Assembly (NCBI GenBank): GCA_029948255.1
Contig: JALIZF010001826.1
Span: 822,431-886,430 of the forward strand
Direction of reading: 5' to 3'
DNA length: 64,000 nt
Source: Telmatactis stephensoni
Taxonomy: Eukaryota; Cnidaria; Anthozoa; Actiniaria; Isophelliidae
Positions within the stretch are counted from its first letter, which is position 1. Each line of letters begins with the position of its first letter. Shown piece by piece: positions 1 to 12,115 of the stretch. The position numbers and the translations under genes are program-made. The notes beneath the pieces are model-generated. The model was not told the origin of the DNA. It saw only the letters and a list, made by a program, of their open reading frames with translations, and ran no database searches.

Positions 1-1
1 A

Positions 2-295
2 ACTTCTAAGTCTGGTTTGCTTAAGATAGACATTGGTGGGATAGCTGAAAATGCTATCATGGACAATCAGGTGATATCAAGCTTTCAATCTGTAGTTTCA
101 GATGCAGAAATACTCACCACCAGTAATGTAAACAAAGATGTTTTACATGCTATTGTAAGTTTAGATATTAGAGTTAGATCATATTCATTTGCAAAAGATG
201 TTATCCAGAGTCATAAAATCCGAGCAAAGCATACAAAGATGAAGGCCCTTCGCAAAGAAATCGTAAGGAGTTGTGACCCAAGAAAAACAAGATGA
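2..295 (+). CDS. 3' end of an unidentified protein gene (5' truncated by window edge)
   Basis: An open frame runs from the first bases of the window to a TGA at 293-295, about 97 residues, with no in-frame stop upstream. The C-terminus is rich in Lys and Arg and ends in basic clusters ([18 protein letters not shown]). I do not recognise the family with certainty; the shape (a helical stretch followed by a basic tail) resembles the ends of repetitive, transposon-like hypothetical proteins common in cnidarian genomes, but that is only an impression. The frame is followed by AT-rich noncoding sequence. Confidence 0.35.
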   Translation, partial: TSKSGLLKIDIGGIAENAIMDNQVISSFQSVVSDAEILTTSNVNKDVLHAIVSLDIRVRSYSFAKDVIQSHKIRAKHTKMKALRKEIVRSCDPRKTR

Positions 296-1020
296 TAGAC
301 TGGAATAGAAAAATATTGTTGTAGTGGTTATGAAAAGCATATAAGTATTGAATAGAGATGCCATGTTTCAATGTAATTGGAGACTCCAAATCCTCATGCT
401 TCTTTTTACTGTATTCAGATTTTTAATGTTATATTTATAATTGAATTGTCTTAGCTGGACACTGATCATGGCATACTATTATGTTATCATAATAAGACTA
501 AGAATACAATGTTATATCAAATAAGACTAATGTTATATCAAATAAGACCAAGAATACAATGTTAGAAAAACATTTGTTTCAACCTTCAAAAATTACATTT
601 CTTGAAATAATAAGACCTCAAAAAGTTTCAGTCCATTAGCATAATAATAATAATTATTATTATGATCTTAATAATTATTGTCAATATTTCACTTTTGAAT
701 GTCTTGAACTGATTAGTTTTCATCAATTATTGCATAACATCATTTAAGTGACTACTTGGTTCATGAAATAGCATGCTGATTTTTCATTGGCAAAGTACAC
801 TAAAACTGACTTACATGCAAATACATGCAAAAATTCAACATGTTAATAATTAAGTATGAGCACTTATGGCACCATGTGGCACAAGTACTGATCTATGTTG
901 CACACCTATACTTTATTGGAGAATTTAAGTAATACTTGTACTGGAGAATTTAAATAAAATTGTCTAAACCATCTGACATTTATATTGGTCTATAAATGTT
1001 ATTGGCTATGAATTTGTATA
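296..1020. other. AT-rich stretch, no gene seen
   Basis: No coding signal recognised. It holds a near-direct duplication of a short AATAAGAC-containing unit (about 486-550) and a small ATAATAATAATTATTATTAT palindrome near 642-663. Confidence 0.5.
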
Positions 1021-1159
1021 GGTAATTGCATGATTTTGAGTGCAATCTAAAATAAATTATGACGAGTAAATTTTTCAATGTTGAACAAAATTTGTAATCA
1101 TTGACAAGTTTACAAGTCATAATTTATTCTAAATTGCATGAAAAAATCATGCGATTACT
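1021..1159. repeat. Foldback/MITE-like inverted repeat
   Basis: Two arms of about 44 bases (GTAATTGCATGATTTTG... and its complement ending near 1159) are inverted around a ~50-base spacer. Arms share the core AAATAAATTATGAC / GTCATAATTTATT. No target-site duplication was identified. Probably a small non-autonomous element. Confidence 0.55.
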
Positions 1160-1431
1160 TGTTAATCATATACAAAAACGATCTGCCATTTTGCTTCTTT
1201 TATTGTCATTTCTTGTCGTTATGCAGGAAACCATTCAAAAGCAATGAACAAACCAATGAAATTCAATTTCACATTATGCACTCAAAATTTCAAAATTTGC
1301 ACTGGCTTGACAAATTTGGAATAAATTGACGTGTTTTCAGCCAATCAGAGCGCAGAATTTTTTTCATGTATATGATAAATATAGAAAGTGGTTCAATGGC
1401 ATGAAATACATATCTCATACAAAAATAATTG

Positions 1432-4400
1432 TCACTTGGAGCGTTTAACTTTTCGGCATTTTAGTTTATCATCAGAAACTTCTTGCCATGCTTTACGCTT
1501 GTCCCTTCTTCCTCTGGTGTTGCCACTCTGGCAGGATACAGACCTCTGAATTCGGATTGTGTTGTTGTTGTACCCAAACATATGAATGTCTGGGTTATCA
1601 CTGCGCCGTCCTATTTTGCGTTGTTTGCCGAAGTATTCCTCAACTGGATCTTGACAAAAACGCTCTGTCAAAACAAACTCCATTCCTTCTTGCAGGAGGA
1701 ATTTTGTTGCCTCAATAACAGAATGGACTGTCATTCTGTAGCCCTCATATGTCTGCCATGATAGAAACATGCGTGCTCTGGCATTCTGGGTGAAGTTGCC
1801 TTGTCTGGTCTCAGTGCTTTCTTTCCAGCGATTCAAATAGTCCAAAAAGTCCATTAGGAACTGGAACCTGTAATGAAATAGAAAATGCAATATACGATAA
1901 TCATATAATAACCAAAAATAGATGTAATATAATATACTGGCAATATTATTGTAATTGTAAAACACCTAGAGAATATTTTTGGATAGGCGCTAAATAAATA
2001 TTATAATATTATATTTATCAACAATGTAGCAGTGTAAATATGTTGTGGTTTTTGGTCAATGATTATAAACAAATATTTTAAGTTATTGTTGCCACAAATT
2101 TACTAGGCCTGCATACATAATGTATGAAAGAGTTGGGGTATGAAATTTTTGGGGATCAGAATATTTTTATTTTGTTTAAGGGCAGATCTCAATTTTGGAT
2201 CTTAAAAAATTTCCTAGGGCAAAAGAACTCTACAAATCCACATTAAGCATACCTTTCATCCATTAAAGGATGCGTAGGGAGCCAGAAATGGCTTCCGCTT
2301 TCTCTGATGTTCTTTTGTGCTTCGGACATTCAGGCAGTCAAAAGCTTTGTCCACCATTTCACATAGTTGTGCAGTAGCTGCAGCTTCTGGAGGTCCAAAT
2401 GCCTTCAGTACAGATGCTACCGATGCACTCAAGACTTGTGCTGCTAGGTTGACACGCATAACAGAATATGCATTTAGTTGAATGTGTTCATATGTCAGTC
2501 GTGGAAGGAGTTTCAAGGCATTGTCAGCATCTTGATGGAAAATTGATGTAATATGTTCCCATAAAATGTACTGGCCATTATTCCACATATACCTTGTGCA
2601 GGTTCCTGAGCCTGAGCTCCTTAGGCAGTTCCTTGTTGTCTTGATTAGATGTGGGGTATCCGCAAAAAAGTTAATGTAGCGATGAGGTGCATACAAGTTC
2701 ATGGTGCGATAGCATATATCTCCTTCAGCATTTCCATCTAGTGGCTTATGGAGTCGGAAGAACCTCCTATTTGGTGAGGCACCATCAGCTGTAGATGCTA
2801 TCACCCACAGGTTACAACTTGTTTCAAGTATGCAAACTGCTTCCCAAAAGATGGGCATTAGCTGGGAAGCAGTAATTCCTGTGGTTGCAAAATGAGCCAG
2901 GCAAAACTTTAGCTCAGTGCAAACTCCTCTAACAAGAAATGCTAGGGCATGTGTGGCAATCATGTCAACTTTCTCTAAAACTGCAAAGTTTAGTTCAGGG
3001 TTACCCAGATCTGTGAAACCAATGAGTTCTCCTGTAGTCTTGTCAAGTACAAGATTTGCTAATACCTTCATTTCATCAAAAAGAAGGACCACAAAGCGCT
3101 GTGCATCAAAATAGGTATTTGTTTCTTTGTTCAATTCATCAATCACTTCTTTTTGAAATCCCCTCTTGGGTTTAATGGCATTCCGATAATCCTTAAGTCG
3201 TCTCTGGCTTGGCAAAACCAAGACTCCACTATTACGTAATTCTTCGTAACATGAGGGAGACTTGGCCACTAACGATAAGCAGAACCTGATTATCATTGGG
3301 TGGTATCGCACACCTGTTGCACTCTTTGAAAATAGCTTCTGCTGCTGTTGCCAAAATAGACTCATGAAAGGAGTAAATTTGGCACTGGAGGAACCAAGAA
3401 TCTTGGTAAAGTCATCACTTAATTTGTGATCAATCTCGATGTTTGACTTTTGTAATTCTGTCCGCATTTCATGAAGTTCTCTCTCAAGTTGGGCACATTT
3501 CAGCCTTTGCTGTCTGTAATGTCAACTTCACTCGCTCAGGGTCAGTTTTAGAAATTGGTGCCTTGATATGTGCTGGTTTCAACAGTCTATTCTCTTTCCC
3601 TTTTCTTGAAATATTGGCAGCAGTTACATATTCTGAGCATGAATGGCAAACATTGCTAGTAACATCTTGTTCACAAAGAAGTGAACAATCTCGTGCTCTC
3701 CAGGATGCCTTGTGTGGAAACTGTTGCTCGTCGTTGTCCTGCATCGAGTCATGATTGATAGGAATGACATGATGATAGAGCTTGCTCGTTAATTCAGTAG
3801 TAGTAACGCCACAACACATTGTGTATTCCCCCAAGTTCTTTATCAAAGTCGACAAAGTAACGTTCTTAACTGAGCGACGATATTTCAGGTAGAGTGGATG
3901 ATCTTCGATTAAATATGAACCAAACACTTTTACAGTAAATCCAAGACTGTCGTCCACGACAATTTCCAACTCTGGTAGGAGATATGGTTCTAACACTTTC
4001 TTGAAAACAACTCTATCGGCCAATTCTTTCGAGCTCCACTCACTCAGAGATTTCAGACTTCTGGCTCGCTCACATAATTCTACAAAAGTCCTATAGTGGT
4101 GTTTACAGGTTCGATCAGTTTGACATCTCTAACGATAGATCGTCGTTCTGGTGGCTTCGAAGTTTCGTGACTTCTTCTAGGCATATTGAGAATTGGTAAA
4201 GCGCCAAATCGGGGTTTCTTTTTGGTCATTTTCTCTGCATGAACTGCGAAAGATACAACAAAGATTTAGGTTTAAGAGTATAGTCAAGACAAAGCGTGCG
4301 ATCAAGCAAGGAGACAAACATAACTTGCAAGCTGTAATCTGCTTTTTACTTACATATTTCAATATCTTCGGGCTTAAAATGTTTCTCACACGTGTAGACT

Positions 4401-4585
4401 CTATCATTTGTTATTTGGTTTCGGAAATCTTGGTCCATAACTCTGGATTTCGTGATCTGTGACAGCCATGCTTCCCGCCATTTACGGTGGCTTTCGTCGC
4501 TTGCAATGGGCAACTTAAAAATGCCTATTCCCTTCGATCGTCTGCAGGAACCACAGCCAAAAACCGCACAATTGCGGCCTGGCAT
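1432..4585 (-). pseudogene. P-element-type transposase with THAP domain (THAP9-like), frameshifted
   Basis: On the minus strand, an exon from 4585 to 4354 begins [19 protein letters not shown] and carries a C2CH THAP DNA-binding domain ending in TCEKHF. A donor at 4353-4348 and an acceptor at 4246-4244 lead to the main exon (4243-2253). This encodes [12 protein letters not shown], a VDDSLGFTVKVFG block, and the transposase core with acidic motifs LLFDEM, ADGASPN and [15 protein letters not shown] last exon (1867-1432) encodes the C-terminal block [19 protein letters not shown]...[10 protein letters not shown], also typical of P-element and THAP9 proteins. At least three frame breaks are visible: near 4110, near 3485 (the frame before this point stops at 3484-3486) and near 2260, where one extra base seems to precede the donor. 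The copy is therefore inactive. Terminal inverted repeats were not found. Confidence 0.85.
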
Positions 4586-4806
4586 TGTTTTTTAAAGATC
4601 TGACTCCTAAAACTTGAATCACAGGACTCTAAATTATAAAAATCTATGGAAAATATCGCTTGTTGTATTACTACTCGCTTGAAGCTTTTGATCACAGCTG
4701 AATCGTGTGCACCGTCAGACCCACGTGACCAAGCAAAAACCATAACAAAGACATAAGCCTTTGAAGTTTGCCGGGTCTCCTAACCAGTTCCCTCTATTAA
4801 CTCTGG

Positions 4807-5932
4807 AAATGATGCACTTATGCTACGGAAGGAGATAGACAACTTCATAAGTGATATTGTTCAGCTGTACTACCACAATAATGACGATGTCGTACAAGAC
4901 ACAGAGCTTCAGGCGTGGATCAAAGATGTATATAACAACGGCTTCACAAAAACAGAGGGGCACGTAGATCACAAGTTCCCAGAGTCTTTGAAGTCACAGG
5001 ACGAGCTCATACAGCTTCTAACACGTGTTATATTCACATGTTCATGTCAGCATGCAGCGGTAAACTTTGGTCAGCTGGAAACATACGCCTTTGTTCCTAA
5101 TGCTCCTTTGTCAATGCACCTTCCACCTCCGACGAGGAAAGGAGAGACGACTTTGAGGAGAATCATGGAGACTCTCCCCCAAAAGTCACAGACAGGAGCA
5201 CAAATTGGAATTATGCACATTCTTAGTCGTTTTGCAGAGGATGAGGTTTGTCACTTCGATAAATCAACCTTTATTTAAACAGGATAGTTTCGTCAGTTAA
5301 AATAACATTTCTACTGTTATCAGTGGACGCCCTACATAAGAGATGGTATAAAGCTTCTCAAGTGGCTATAAAACGGTACTGGGCAACGAAAAGGGATATT
5401 ATACCCCTTTTTTAAAGCCTAACGCTTTCAGTGAAGTGCGACAAGGTACACTGAATGAATGTGACGGACATTAATTTTATGTTGTCTTTCAAAAAAGGGT
5501 ATTATGAGCAAATTCGATCTTTTCTTTTGTTCTTTCTTCCTATTTTTTTTCCGTATCTCATTTGTTACTCATGCCTAGAACATAGACCCCCTAGATGAGC
5601 CTCGCTCTTGGGGTTAATTTTTAAGGAAAATATGTTTAAATAATAATAATAATAATAAAAAATTCGATTGCTTTTGGTTACCAAAAAACTGTTAGCAATT
5701 CGTTGGATTTTTTTAAAATCTAATACAAAATTTAATATTTCTTTTTTACTAGAAATTTCTCGGAGATTATTCAGATGGATTGTTTGTTGATCCTAAAGCG
5801 TTGAAAACTATTGGAAAGTTCCAAGAGAATCTATTGATAGTTGCGGATTCAATCAAGAACAGGAACAAGTCCCTGGAGTGGCCATACATTTATCTGCTTC
5901 CAGAAAGAGTGCCAAACAGCGTGGCCATTTAA
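4807..5932 (+). pseudogene. Orphan last two exons of a lipoxygenase (AOS-LOX paralogue fragment)
   Basis: Exon-like segments 4807-5245 (439 bases) and 5753-5932 (180 bases) match exons 11 and 12 of the AOS-lipoxygenase gene at 39-49 kb in length, phase and protein sequence. Both are open. They keep the iron-ligand motif TCSCQHAAVNFGQ and the obligatory C-terminal isoleucine (RVPNSVAI). The internal donor (GAG|GTTTGT) and acceptor (TTTTTACTAG) are intact. The acceptor of the first exon, however, reads GG where the intact gene has AG, and no exons 1-10 are visible between here and the window start. Introns and 3' flank have diverged from the intact gene, so the copy is not brand new. Most likely a partial duplicate; an upstream continuation beyond the window cannot be excluded. 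Confidence 0.8.
5530..5660 (+). mobile_element. Short LINE/SINE 3' end with (ATA)n tail, inside the orphan LOX intron
   Basis: The stretch CTTGGGGTTAATTTTTAAGG followed by (AATA/ATA)n at about 5638-5660 looks like a 5'-truncated retroelement 3' end. No coding sequence remains. Confidence 0.35.
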
Positions 5933-7593
5933 CACGCCCAAGGATTTCCTTTTATGGAGTCCTTTGAAATTTCAATGTCTTCAAGTACTCAGTGACTGAG
6001 ACTCTTCCACAATGATGGTTAAGCCATTGTTGTGTTGGGTCAGAGCATTCGCATTTGCTAGTTAGCAGCATCATACTTAACTTTGCAATTTGATAAATAC
6101 ATGTGATGTTCATGCATACTTCGTGCACAGTACAGTACAGAATTTTGAAAGCTTATTGGCTCTTCGGAGTGCTATGATAGCTCATACAACACTCGGTCAC
6201 TGCAAAATATAACACAACCTAGGTGAAAACGTTCGATCTAAAAACGGCCAGAGGCGAATCGTTATCTGATGAAAAATCAAGGAGATACGAATTTTCAAAA
6301 ATCGAAATTTGTTGGTATCTCTTGCTTAACAAGTTTATTCATACAAAATTTCGTTTTTTGAAAATCCGTATATCTTGTATTTCAGTAGTAAAGCAAATAT
6401 GGATTTCATCCAATGCAATAGTTGTAAATTGAATTTCTATCGGGCCATTCTGAACTGAGTACAATTTCTCGGTTCTCATCACTGCCACCTTAATGGGTTT
6501 TTTAGTTCAGCAGCATTTAGTTGTATTGTTATACATTAAAAAACTGTATTGAGATCTAGGCGTTAATCACCGGAAAATTAATTGCGAAATTAACGTGAGT
6601 TCCGATTTGCCTTTTTTTGCCAATTTGTGTCTTCAAATTATCGCGAAATAGTCGATGTCTAAATCTGCGAAATATATGTGTCGCGAAAATGTCATGCAAT
6701 AAGGTACGTCGCTCCGCGTTTCGCTCATTAGCTCTGTCAGATCTCGTTCTCTCATAACTTGAGACAATGAGTGGGTTAATTAAAGGCCCACTTGGATGAA
6801 AATAGTGAAAATTGGAAACCGGTTATGTTTATACGAAAATGAATATAGCTAAATAACTAGCTGCTCTCCGCCTAAAATCTACATTTAAGCTTATCATCAC
6901 AGATAAATTTTTATTTAAAACTTAAAAGAACAATAGGGTTGATTAAATGACATCATTTACTCGCAATTTAGATGCTAAAAAACTTGAAAATTTCTATCCC
7001 TCTCTTGGATGTGAAGAAAATTTTGCTTCATAGTGATTATTGGGATCGTATAGACAGGTTTAGCTGAGTTTCAAGTCATTTTCAATTTTCATTGATTTTG
7101 ATCCAAGACGCATAGCTGCATAAACTCGGGCTTCCTATGTAGTCACAAGTTTTCTTTGTTACCAATATGTCGTTAGTATTTAGTATTTAGTTTCTGTCAC
7201 GTGACCCTCGAGCGTAATTTCACTTTCGGTAACCAACACTTGAAAATGAGATACGATAAACGGATGTGACGTCATATGCTTGCTCTTTGAGAAAAGTCGC
7301 ATTTACTAGACGCTTGATTCAGTCACAAACTAACTTTGCTATTAGACATGAAAACTACAAGTTTTAAAAATTGAAATCATGACATCACTTACTAGCTTTA
7401 TGTTTTAACTTTATCATACGATGATGAATTCTCCAACTGAATTTAAGCACAAACTTTCCTTTATTTTCTTGTTTTTTAGCTTTCAAATAACAATACAATT
7501 TTGATGACTTAACGGTATAGTCCGGTAGATTTGAACGAATACGTTCGTAAAGACCGTAAACAAACTAATTTTCTGCTCTTGTTCTTCAGACGT
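5933..7593. other. Noncoding, no gene seen
   Basis: AT-rich flank of the orphan lipoxygenase exons. Short open frames here (for example 6223-6432) have no recognisable domain. Nothing else supported. Confidence 0.5.
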
Positions 7594-7745
7594 TGTGGTT
7601 TATTGAACGACAAATTGCAAAAACTTCAAAACCGAGCAGCCCGAGTTATTCTTAAATGTGGCTATGATACTAGTTCATCTGTATGACAGACTTGGATGGG
7701 ATAATATATCCTTGTCTTTTAAAAAGCAGAAAGCTGTTAAGATGC
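7594..7745 (+). mobile_element. LINE reverse-transcriptase C-terminal fragment
   Basis: Reading TGT GGT TTA... gives CGLLNDKLQKLQNRAARVIL, followed after one frame break by YDRLGWDNISLSFKKQKAVK. The pattern 'LQKLQNRAARVI ... LGWDxL ... KQKA' is characteristic of the region after the reverse-transcriptase domain in Jockey/CR1-type non-LTR retrotransposons. It is about 150 bases and too broken to be functional. Confidence 0.75.
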
Positions 7746-8467
7746 AATTTCTCAGCTTTACTATCTGCACGCATGCGCTTTACCTACTAGACTGCGATTT
7801 ATGACTGAACGACATTGAAGCCCAATTTTAAACTCGGGCATTGCACAGGTAGCCCGAGTTATTATCACATACATGTATCGTGTGATGTTTTTCCTTTGTC
7901 TTTCAGTCAAGAATACATCGATGCGAGTTGGAGTTTGCAGCTTCAACAAACGAATTTCACATTTCGCACAAACTTTATTGTCACCTATTGTTTTTTGTGC
8001 ACGAATAGCGATAAAGCAAAAAGGTCTACTTGTGGAAAGCTAAAAGCAAAATTTGGCAAATTCCTGGGTTGACGTCACCTCATTTGCATTTCCAGATTTC
8101 GAATACTTATTAGAGCGAATTTGTATAACGCACTTTTACATGTAAAATTCTAATGAGCTGTTTGGAGTTGCACGAACAAGGAAAAAGCCCAAAATACTGT
8201 AAAAATTCATGTTAACAAAAGAAGTATGTCTAAAATAATATCCAGTGGACAGTTTTAATCAGCTCAGTCGTTTGGTAGTCTTCTTCAGGTCGATCTCTTT
8301 TTGCTTTAATATTCTTGTTAGTAGTCCTTTCCATGGGTCAATGGGTGCGAACTGATTGAGAGGTGTTCTTTTGTTATGCATTGTTTTTTTTTTTTTCAGT
8401 CTCAATGGACTCCAGGAATTTTCTTTTGTATGTCAGTTGTCTTCTTGGGCTATTATCCGGCTTTTCC
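7746..8467. other. Noncoding, no gene seen
   Basis: Holds a short repeated motif (GCACAGGTAGCCCGAGTTATTATC near 7845) that echoes sequence near 33745, and a TTTTTTTTTTT tract at 8386-8397. No coding signal. Confidence 0.4.
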
Positions 8468-8546
8468 CATTGTGCAATAACTTTCATATTTTTTGGATCA
8501 ATTCACTATGTCTGTGCTATTTCTATGTTTATCTAAAAGTGTACAT
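8468..8546 (-). repeat. Dispersed repeat, inverted partner at 21540-21619
   Basis: The reverse complement of this 79-base stretch (TATAGATGTACACTTTTAGA... to ...AGTTATTGCA) matches 21540-21619 with only a few differences, 13 kb away and in opposite orientation. Family unknown. Confidence 0.7.
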
Positions 8547-8604
8547 CTATAATGATCGCTATAACACATTTTCTTCACCATTCAGGGTTTCTTCTCACTC
8601 TGCC

Positions 8605-8606
8605 TA

Positions 8607-8697
<91 letters not shown>
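8605..8697. repeat. (TATC)n microsatellite
   Basis: About 23 near-perfect TATC units. The long open frames across it (YLSI repeats) are artefacts of the tetranucleotide repeat. Confidence 0.95.
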
Positions 8698-9089
8698 GAA
8701 CAAACGCTATATTATTTCTCAATTTTTATTTACAAATGTTTCCAACTGAGAAAAGAGAAAATTGCTAAATAATCTATTAAGATATTCCATGCTTGAGTAG
8801 GTTACTTCATATATTATCTTACATATCTATATATTTTATACTTTGTACTTTGTACGTTTATCATATTGATTAATCTAATCATTTAAGTCACATTGATTTA
8901 TTGATTGATTTCATTTGAAATATTTATTGATTTTTACTATATATATCATTTCTTAGATTTTATACAAAAACATTATATGTGTACATCCAAATTATATTTT
9001 AAATTACTTGATATTTTATCATATTGATCAATTTTTATATTTTAAATCCATTGTTTAATGACTAGCCATATGTTAATGTTATTCAATTT

Positions 9090-9149
9090 ATTCAATTTGC
9101 TTTAACAATATCTGTAAAACCACAGGTCATGTTAATAAAGCATATCTAC

Positions 9150-9220
<71 letters not shown>

Positions 9221-9234
9221 TCTATCTATAATCT
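9090..9234 (+). mobile_element. LINE/SINE 3' end with (TATC)n tail
   Basis: The motif CTTTAACAATATCTGTAAAA...GGTCATG..AATAAAGCATATCT directly precedes a (TATC)n tract with three TGTC interruptions. The same 3' motif recurs at 12070-12113 before another (TATC)n tract, so the tract is the element's tail. Confidence 0.7.
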
Positions 9235-9237
9235 ATC

Positions 9238-10667
9238 TACGCAGTTTTATTCTCTAATTAAAAGTCTGTACTCTAAATCTAAATGTTTTATTAAATTAGG
9301 ATCAAAGCGTACAAAAAACCTTTGACTATACGCGTGGTGTTCGACAAGGATGTATTCTGAGTCCTTTATTATTTAATTTATATCTCAATAATCTCTCTTT
9401 GCAACTTGATCGTACTATAAGATCAGATCCTATAATTCTACCTAATAATACAAGACTCTCCTCTCTTTTATATGCAGATGATCTCGTATTAATATCAAAA
9501 TCAAAAGAGGGTTTACAAAATTGTATTAATACCGTCGGAAATTTTTGTTCTGAATGGCAAATGAATGTTAATGAAAAAAAATCAAAAATAATGATTATTA
9601 GTAAGAAAGATGTAAGAAATCGAACTGGCCTTCTTTTAAAATAACAGGAAAAACCTGGATATTGTAGATGAATTTACTTATTTAGGTGTTAAATTAACTT
9701 CGACAGGAAATTTTAAATGGTCATTTAAATCAATCTGAAGAAAAAGCACTTCATGCTTTCTTTAAATTAACTCAGATTGTCAATTTCAAAAAATTAAAAC
9801 CGAAACTTGCAAATAAGTTGTTTGATTCACTAATATCCCCAATTCTAACGTATGGGTGTGAAGTATGGGGAACTACAAAAAACAAATATTGATGCTTGGG
9901 ACAAAAATCAAATAGAAAAGGTACATTTGCGTTTTTGTAAATACTTTCTTGGCATCAACAGAAAATCATCAAATTAAGCAAGTCGTTCAGAACTTGGCCG
10001 ATTTCCGTTAAAAATTTTATTGATAAACTTATTTTAAAATTTTATAACCATTTAATTACAATGCCTGATGAATCGATTGTCAAACAAACGTTTCTCATTT
10101 CAAAATCCCTATTTTCGAGTAATAAGTCTTGCTTTCATTACAATATTCAAAAAATGTTTGGAACTATATAACCTTGGTGATTTCTCTAAATTGAAAGATC
10201 GTTTTATCTCTAATAAATTGCTTAATGAATTCGTTGAAAAAATGAAAAACCAATATTTTGAAAATTGGAAAAGCGACATAGCAGTATCGAAAAAACTGCA
10301 GTTTTTCAAGTCTTTCAAAGATAACTATGATTCTGAAAAATATTTAGATGTTATTACTAATTTTGAACAAAGGAGGCATTTTACAAAATTTAGATTAAGT
10401 AATCATCAACTTGCAATTGAAACTGGTCGTTACAAGAAATTGCAAGTTGAAGATCGCATTTGTACTTTATGTGACGATATTACTGTAGAATCAGAAATGC
10501 ATATGTTGTTTAACTGCTCTTTTTATAAAACGCTACGGAAAGACTTTTTTGATAAAATTAATTTTCAAGATGACGTACAATTTGATCATTTGAAGTTCAC
10601 AAACGAATTATTTCATACCAACAATGAAAAAACAATACAACTTTTGTCACTATTAAATATCATTTAA
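9238..10667 (+). pseudogene. LINE (non-LTR retrotransposon) reverse transcriptase, broken
   Basis: Translated fragments give SLIKSLYSKSKCFIKLG, then after a frame break YTRGVRQGCILSPLLFNLY and LLYADDLVLI, which are the reverse-transcriptase motifs including the catalytic YADD box. Further frame breaks follow near 9640-10060. The frame 10068-10667 supplies the C-terminal part with the zinc-binding pattern RICTLCDDITVESEMHMLFNC (Cys-x2-Cys, His, Cys), as in the zf-RVT region. The 3' untranslated part continues to the (TATC)n tail at about 11729-11753 and is interrupted by a DNA element at 10735-11571. The element begins abruptly against the previous (TATC)n tail, so it is 5' truncated. Confidence 0.85.
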
Positions 10668-10734
10668 TTATCATTAATTATCATTATCACTAGCTATATT
10701 TAACTTTTGTCACTATTAAATATCAGTAATTTAA

Positions 10735-11571
10735 GGTAGTTCGGGACTCATGAATTTTTACGATAAACTTGCCTTCAAAATTCCTACAAAGAAAGAGGGG
10801 CATAGGAGGAAATACAATGTAAAATAAAAATGGGGGGTCACCGAGGTCACTCTTGAGATATGAGGGGGGAGATGTGAGGTGTTTGGTGATCTTTTTACGA
10901 AAAATGGCCTCGCGATATCTGGTCAAATTATAAGAATTTTGGAACAACCAAATGTATTCAAAAGCAAGCAAAATGATAGCCTGGGATGCAGAAAAACACT
11001 TGGAACTAAGTTGTTGCCGAACAATTTGCAAAGAAGCGAAAGATTAACAATAATATGCGAAAAATGGCCTCCCAGAATACACGTTTTTGGAGGATCAGAC
11101 AGAAAAATGATAAATTTACTCAAAATCGAAACGATAGAAGTATTCTTTTTTTTCTTTATACGAAAAGTTTATAAAATTATGAGCATAAATCATTCATAAA
11201 ATCAGGGGGTCACCGTATTGTTTAAAGAGTTAGAGAAGAACAAAGGGTCAAAATCTTCGAAAACGAACACAAAAAAATCGGCCATTTTAGCGTTGTTCTC
11301 TGCTCCTTTTCGACTCATAAAAATTCGCTATATTTTATAGTTCGAGCTTTTTCTCCTACTTTACACGGTGCACAACATGTTTTGATAAATTTGTTTGCAG
11401 AATCTGGTCGATAAGTACTATTTTTCTTCACCAAAAAACGAATTTCTTCGGTTTTCAATCGCTGACTCACTAGTGCCCAGACTTCCCGCGGACAAGCGAA
11501 TGTTCTCTAATAAAAGTGCGCGCGCTCGAATGCGCGCGCGAGATGCGCAGTAGCAAGGGTCCCGAACTACC
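10735..11571. mobile_element. Non-autonomous TTAA-flanked DNA transposon (piggyBac or Kolobok type)
   Basis: An 837-base segment starts GGTAGTTCGGGAC and ends GTCCCGAACTACC, a perfect 13-base inverted repeat. It is bordered by TTAA at 10731-10734 and 11572-11575. The interior is noncoding; open frames of about 100 codons on both strands have no recognisable domain. A diverged right-end copy sits at 33896-34074. The GG terminus fits Kolobok-type better than typical piggyBac CCC ends, but the superfamily is inferred. Confidence 0.8.
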
Positions 11572-11659
11572 TTAATTAATAAAGTATCATTATATTATTT
11601 ATTATGTAGGACCAATATGTATATTAGTTGTATGAGAAGTATTGTCATTCGTGATTATT

Positions 11660-11753
11660 GTATGGTATTAATGTATTGACCCCTTTGCTGTAATCCAGTT
11701 CATACTGCAAAAGCAATTGAATAAACACATATCTATCTATCTATCTATCTATC
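11660..11753 (+). mobile_element. 3' terminus and (TATC)n tail of the 9.2-11.7 kb LINE
   Basis: CCTTTGCTGTAATCCAGTTCATACTGCAAAAGCAATTG-AATAAACACA is followed by about six TATC units. It lies downstream of the TTAA element in the position expected for the end of the LINE whose coding part ends at 10667. Confidence 0.6.
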
Positions 11754-12069
11754 TCAAAGTATATACACAAATGTTTTAAATTTCGTAAAGCTGAAATTTC
11801 TAAAGATATTAAGTAAGTTTTCCTTCCATTGGAATAGCATTTGAAAATAGTCTCATCAATATTCATCAATTTCCTCACATTAATAGTGTAGTTTTCATTA
11901 AAAAAATATATATTTTTTTCATCTCATTAGTTTATATTTAGAAATTTATATTACATTATTGTTCCAGTTTGTTTATAAAAGAAAATGTTTCTTGTCATAA
12001 TATCAAAACAATTATGTCAAAAAATATATTTCATATTTTATCTTGTAATCTTAATGTAATCATAATATA

Positions 12070-12115
12070 TAGCTTTAGCAATACCTGTAAATGTTGAGGT
12101 CATGCGAATAAAGCA

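Noticed and set aside
8356..8772. 138-codon frame with YLSI repeats
   Set aside because: Produced by the (TATC)n microsatellite; same for the frame at 12102-12368.
8605..9234. CRISPR-like array
   Set aside because: Simple tetranucleotide repeats without spacers in a eukaryotic genome.
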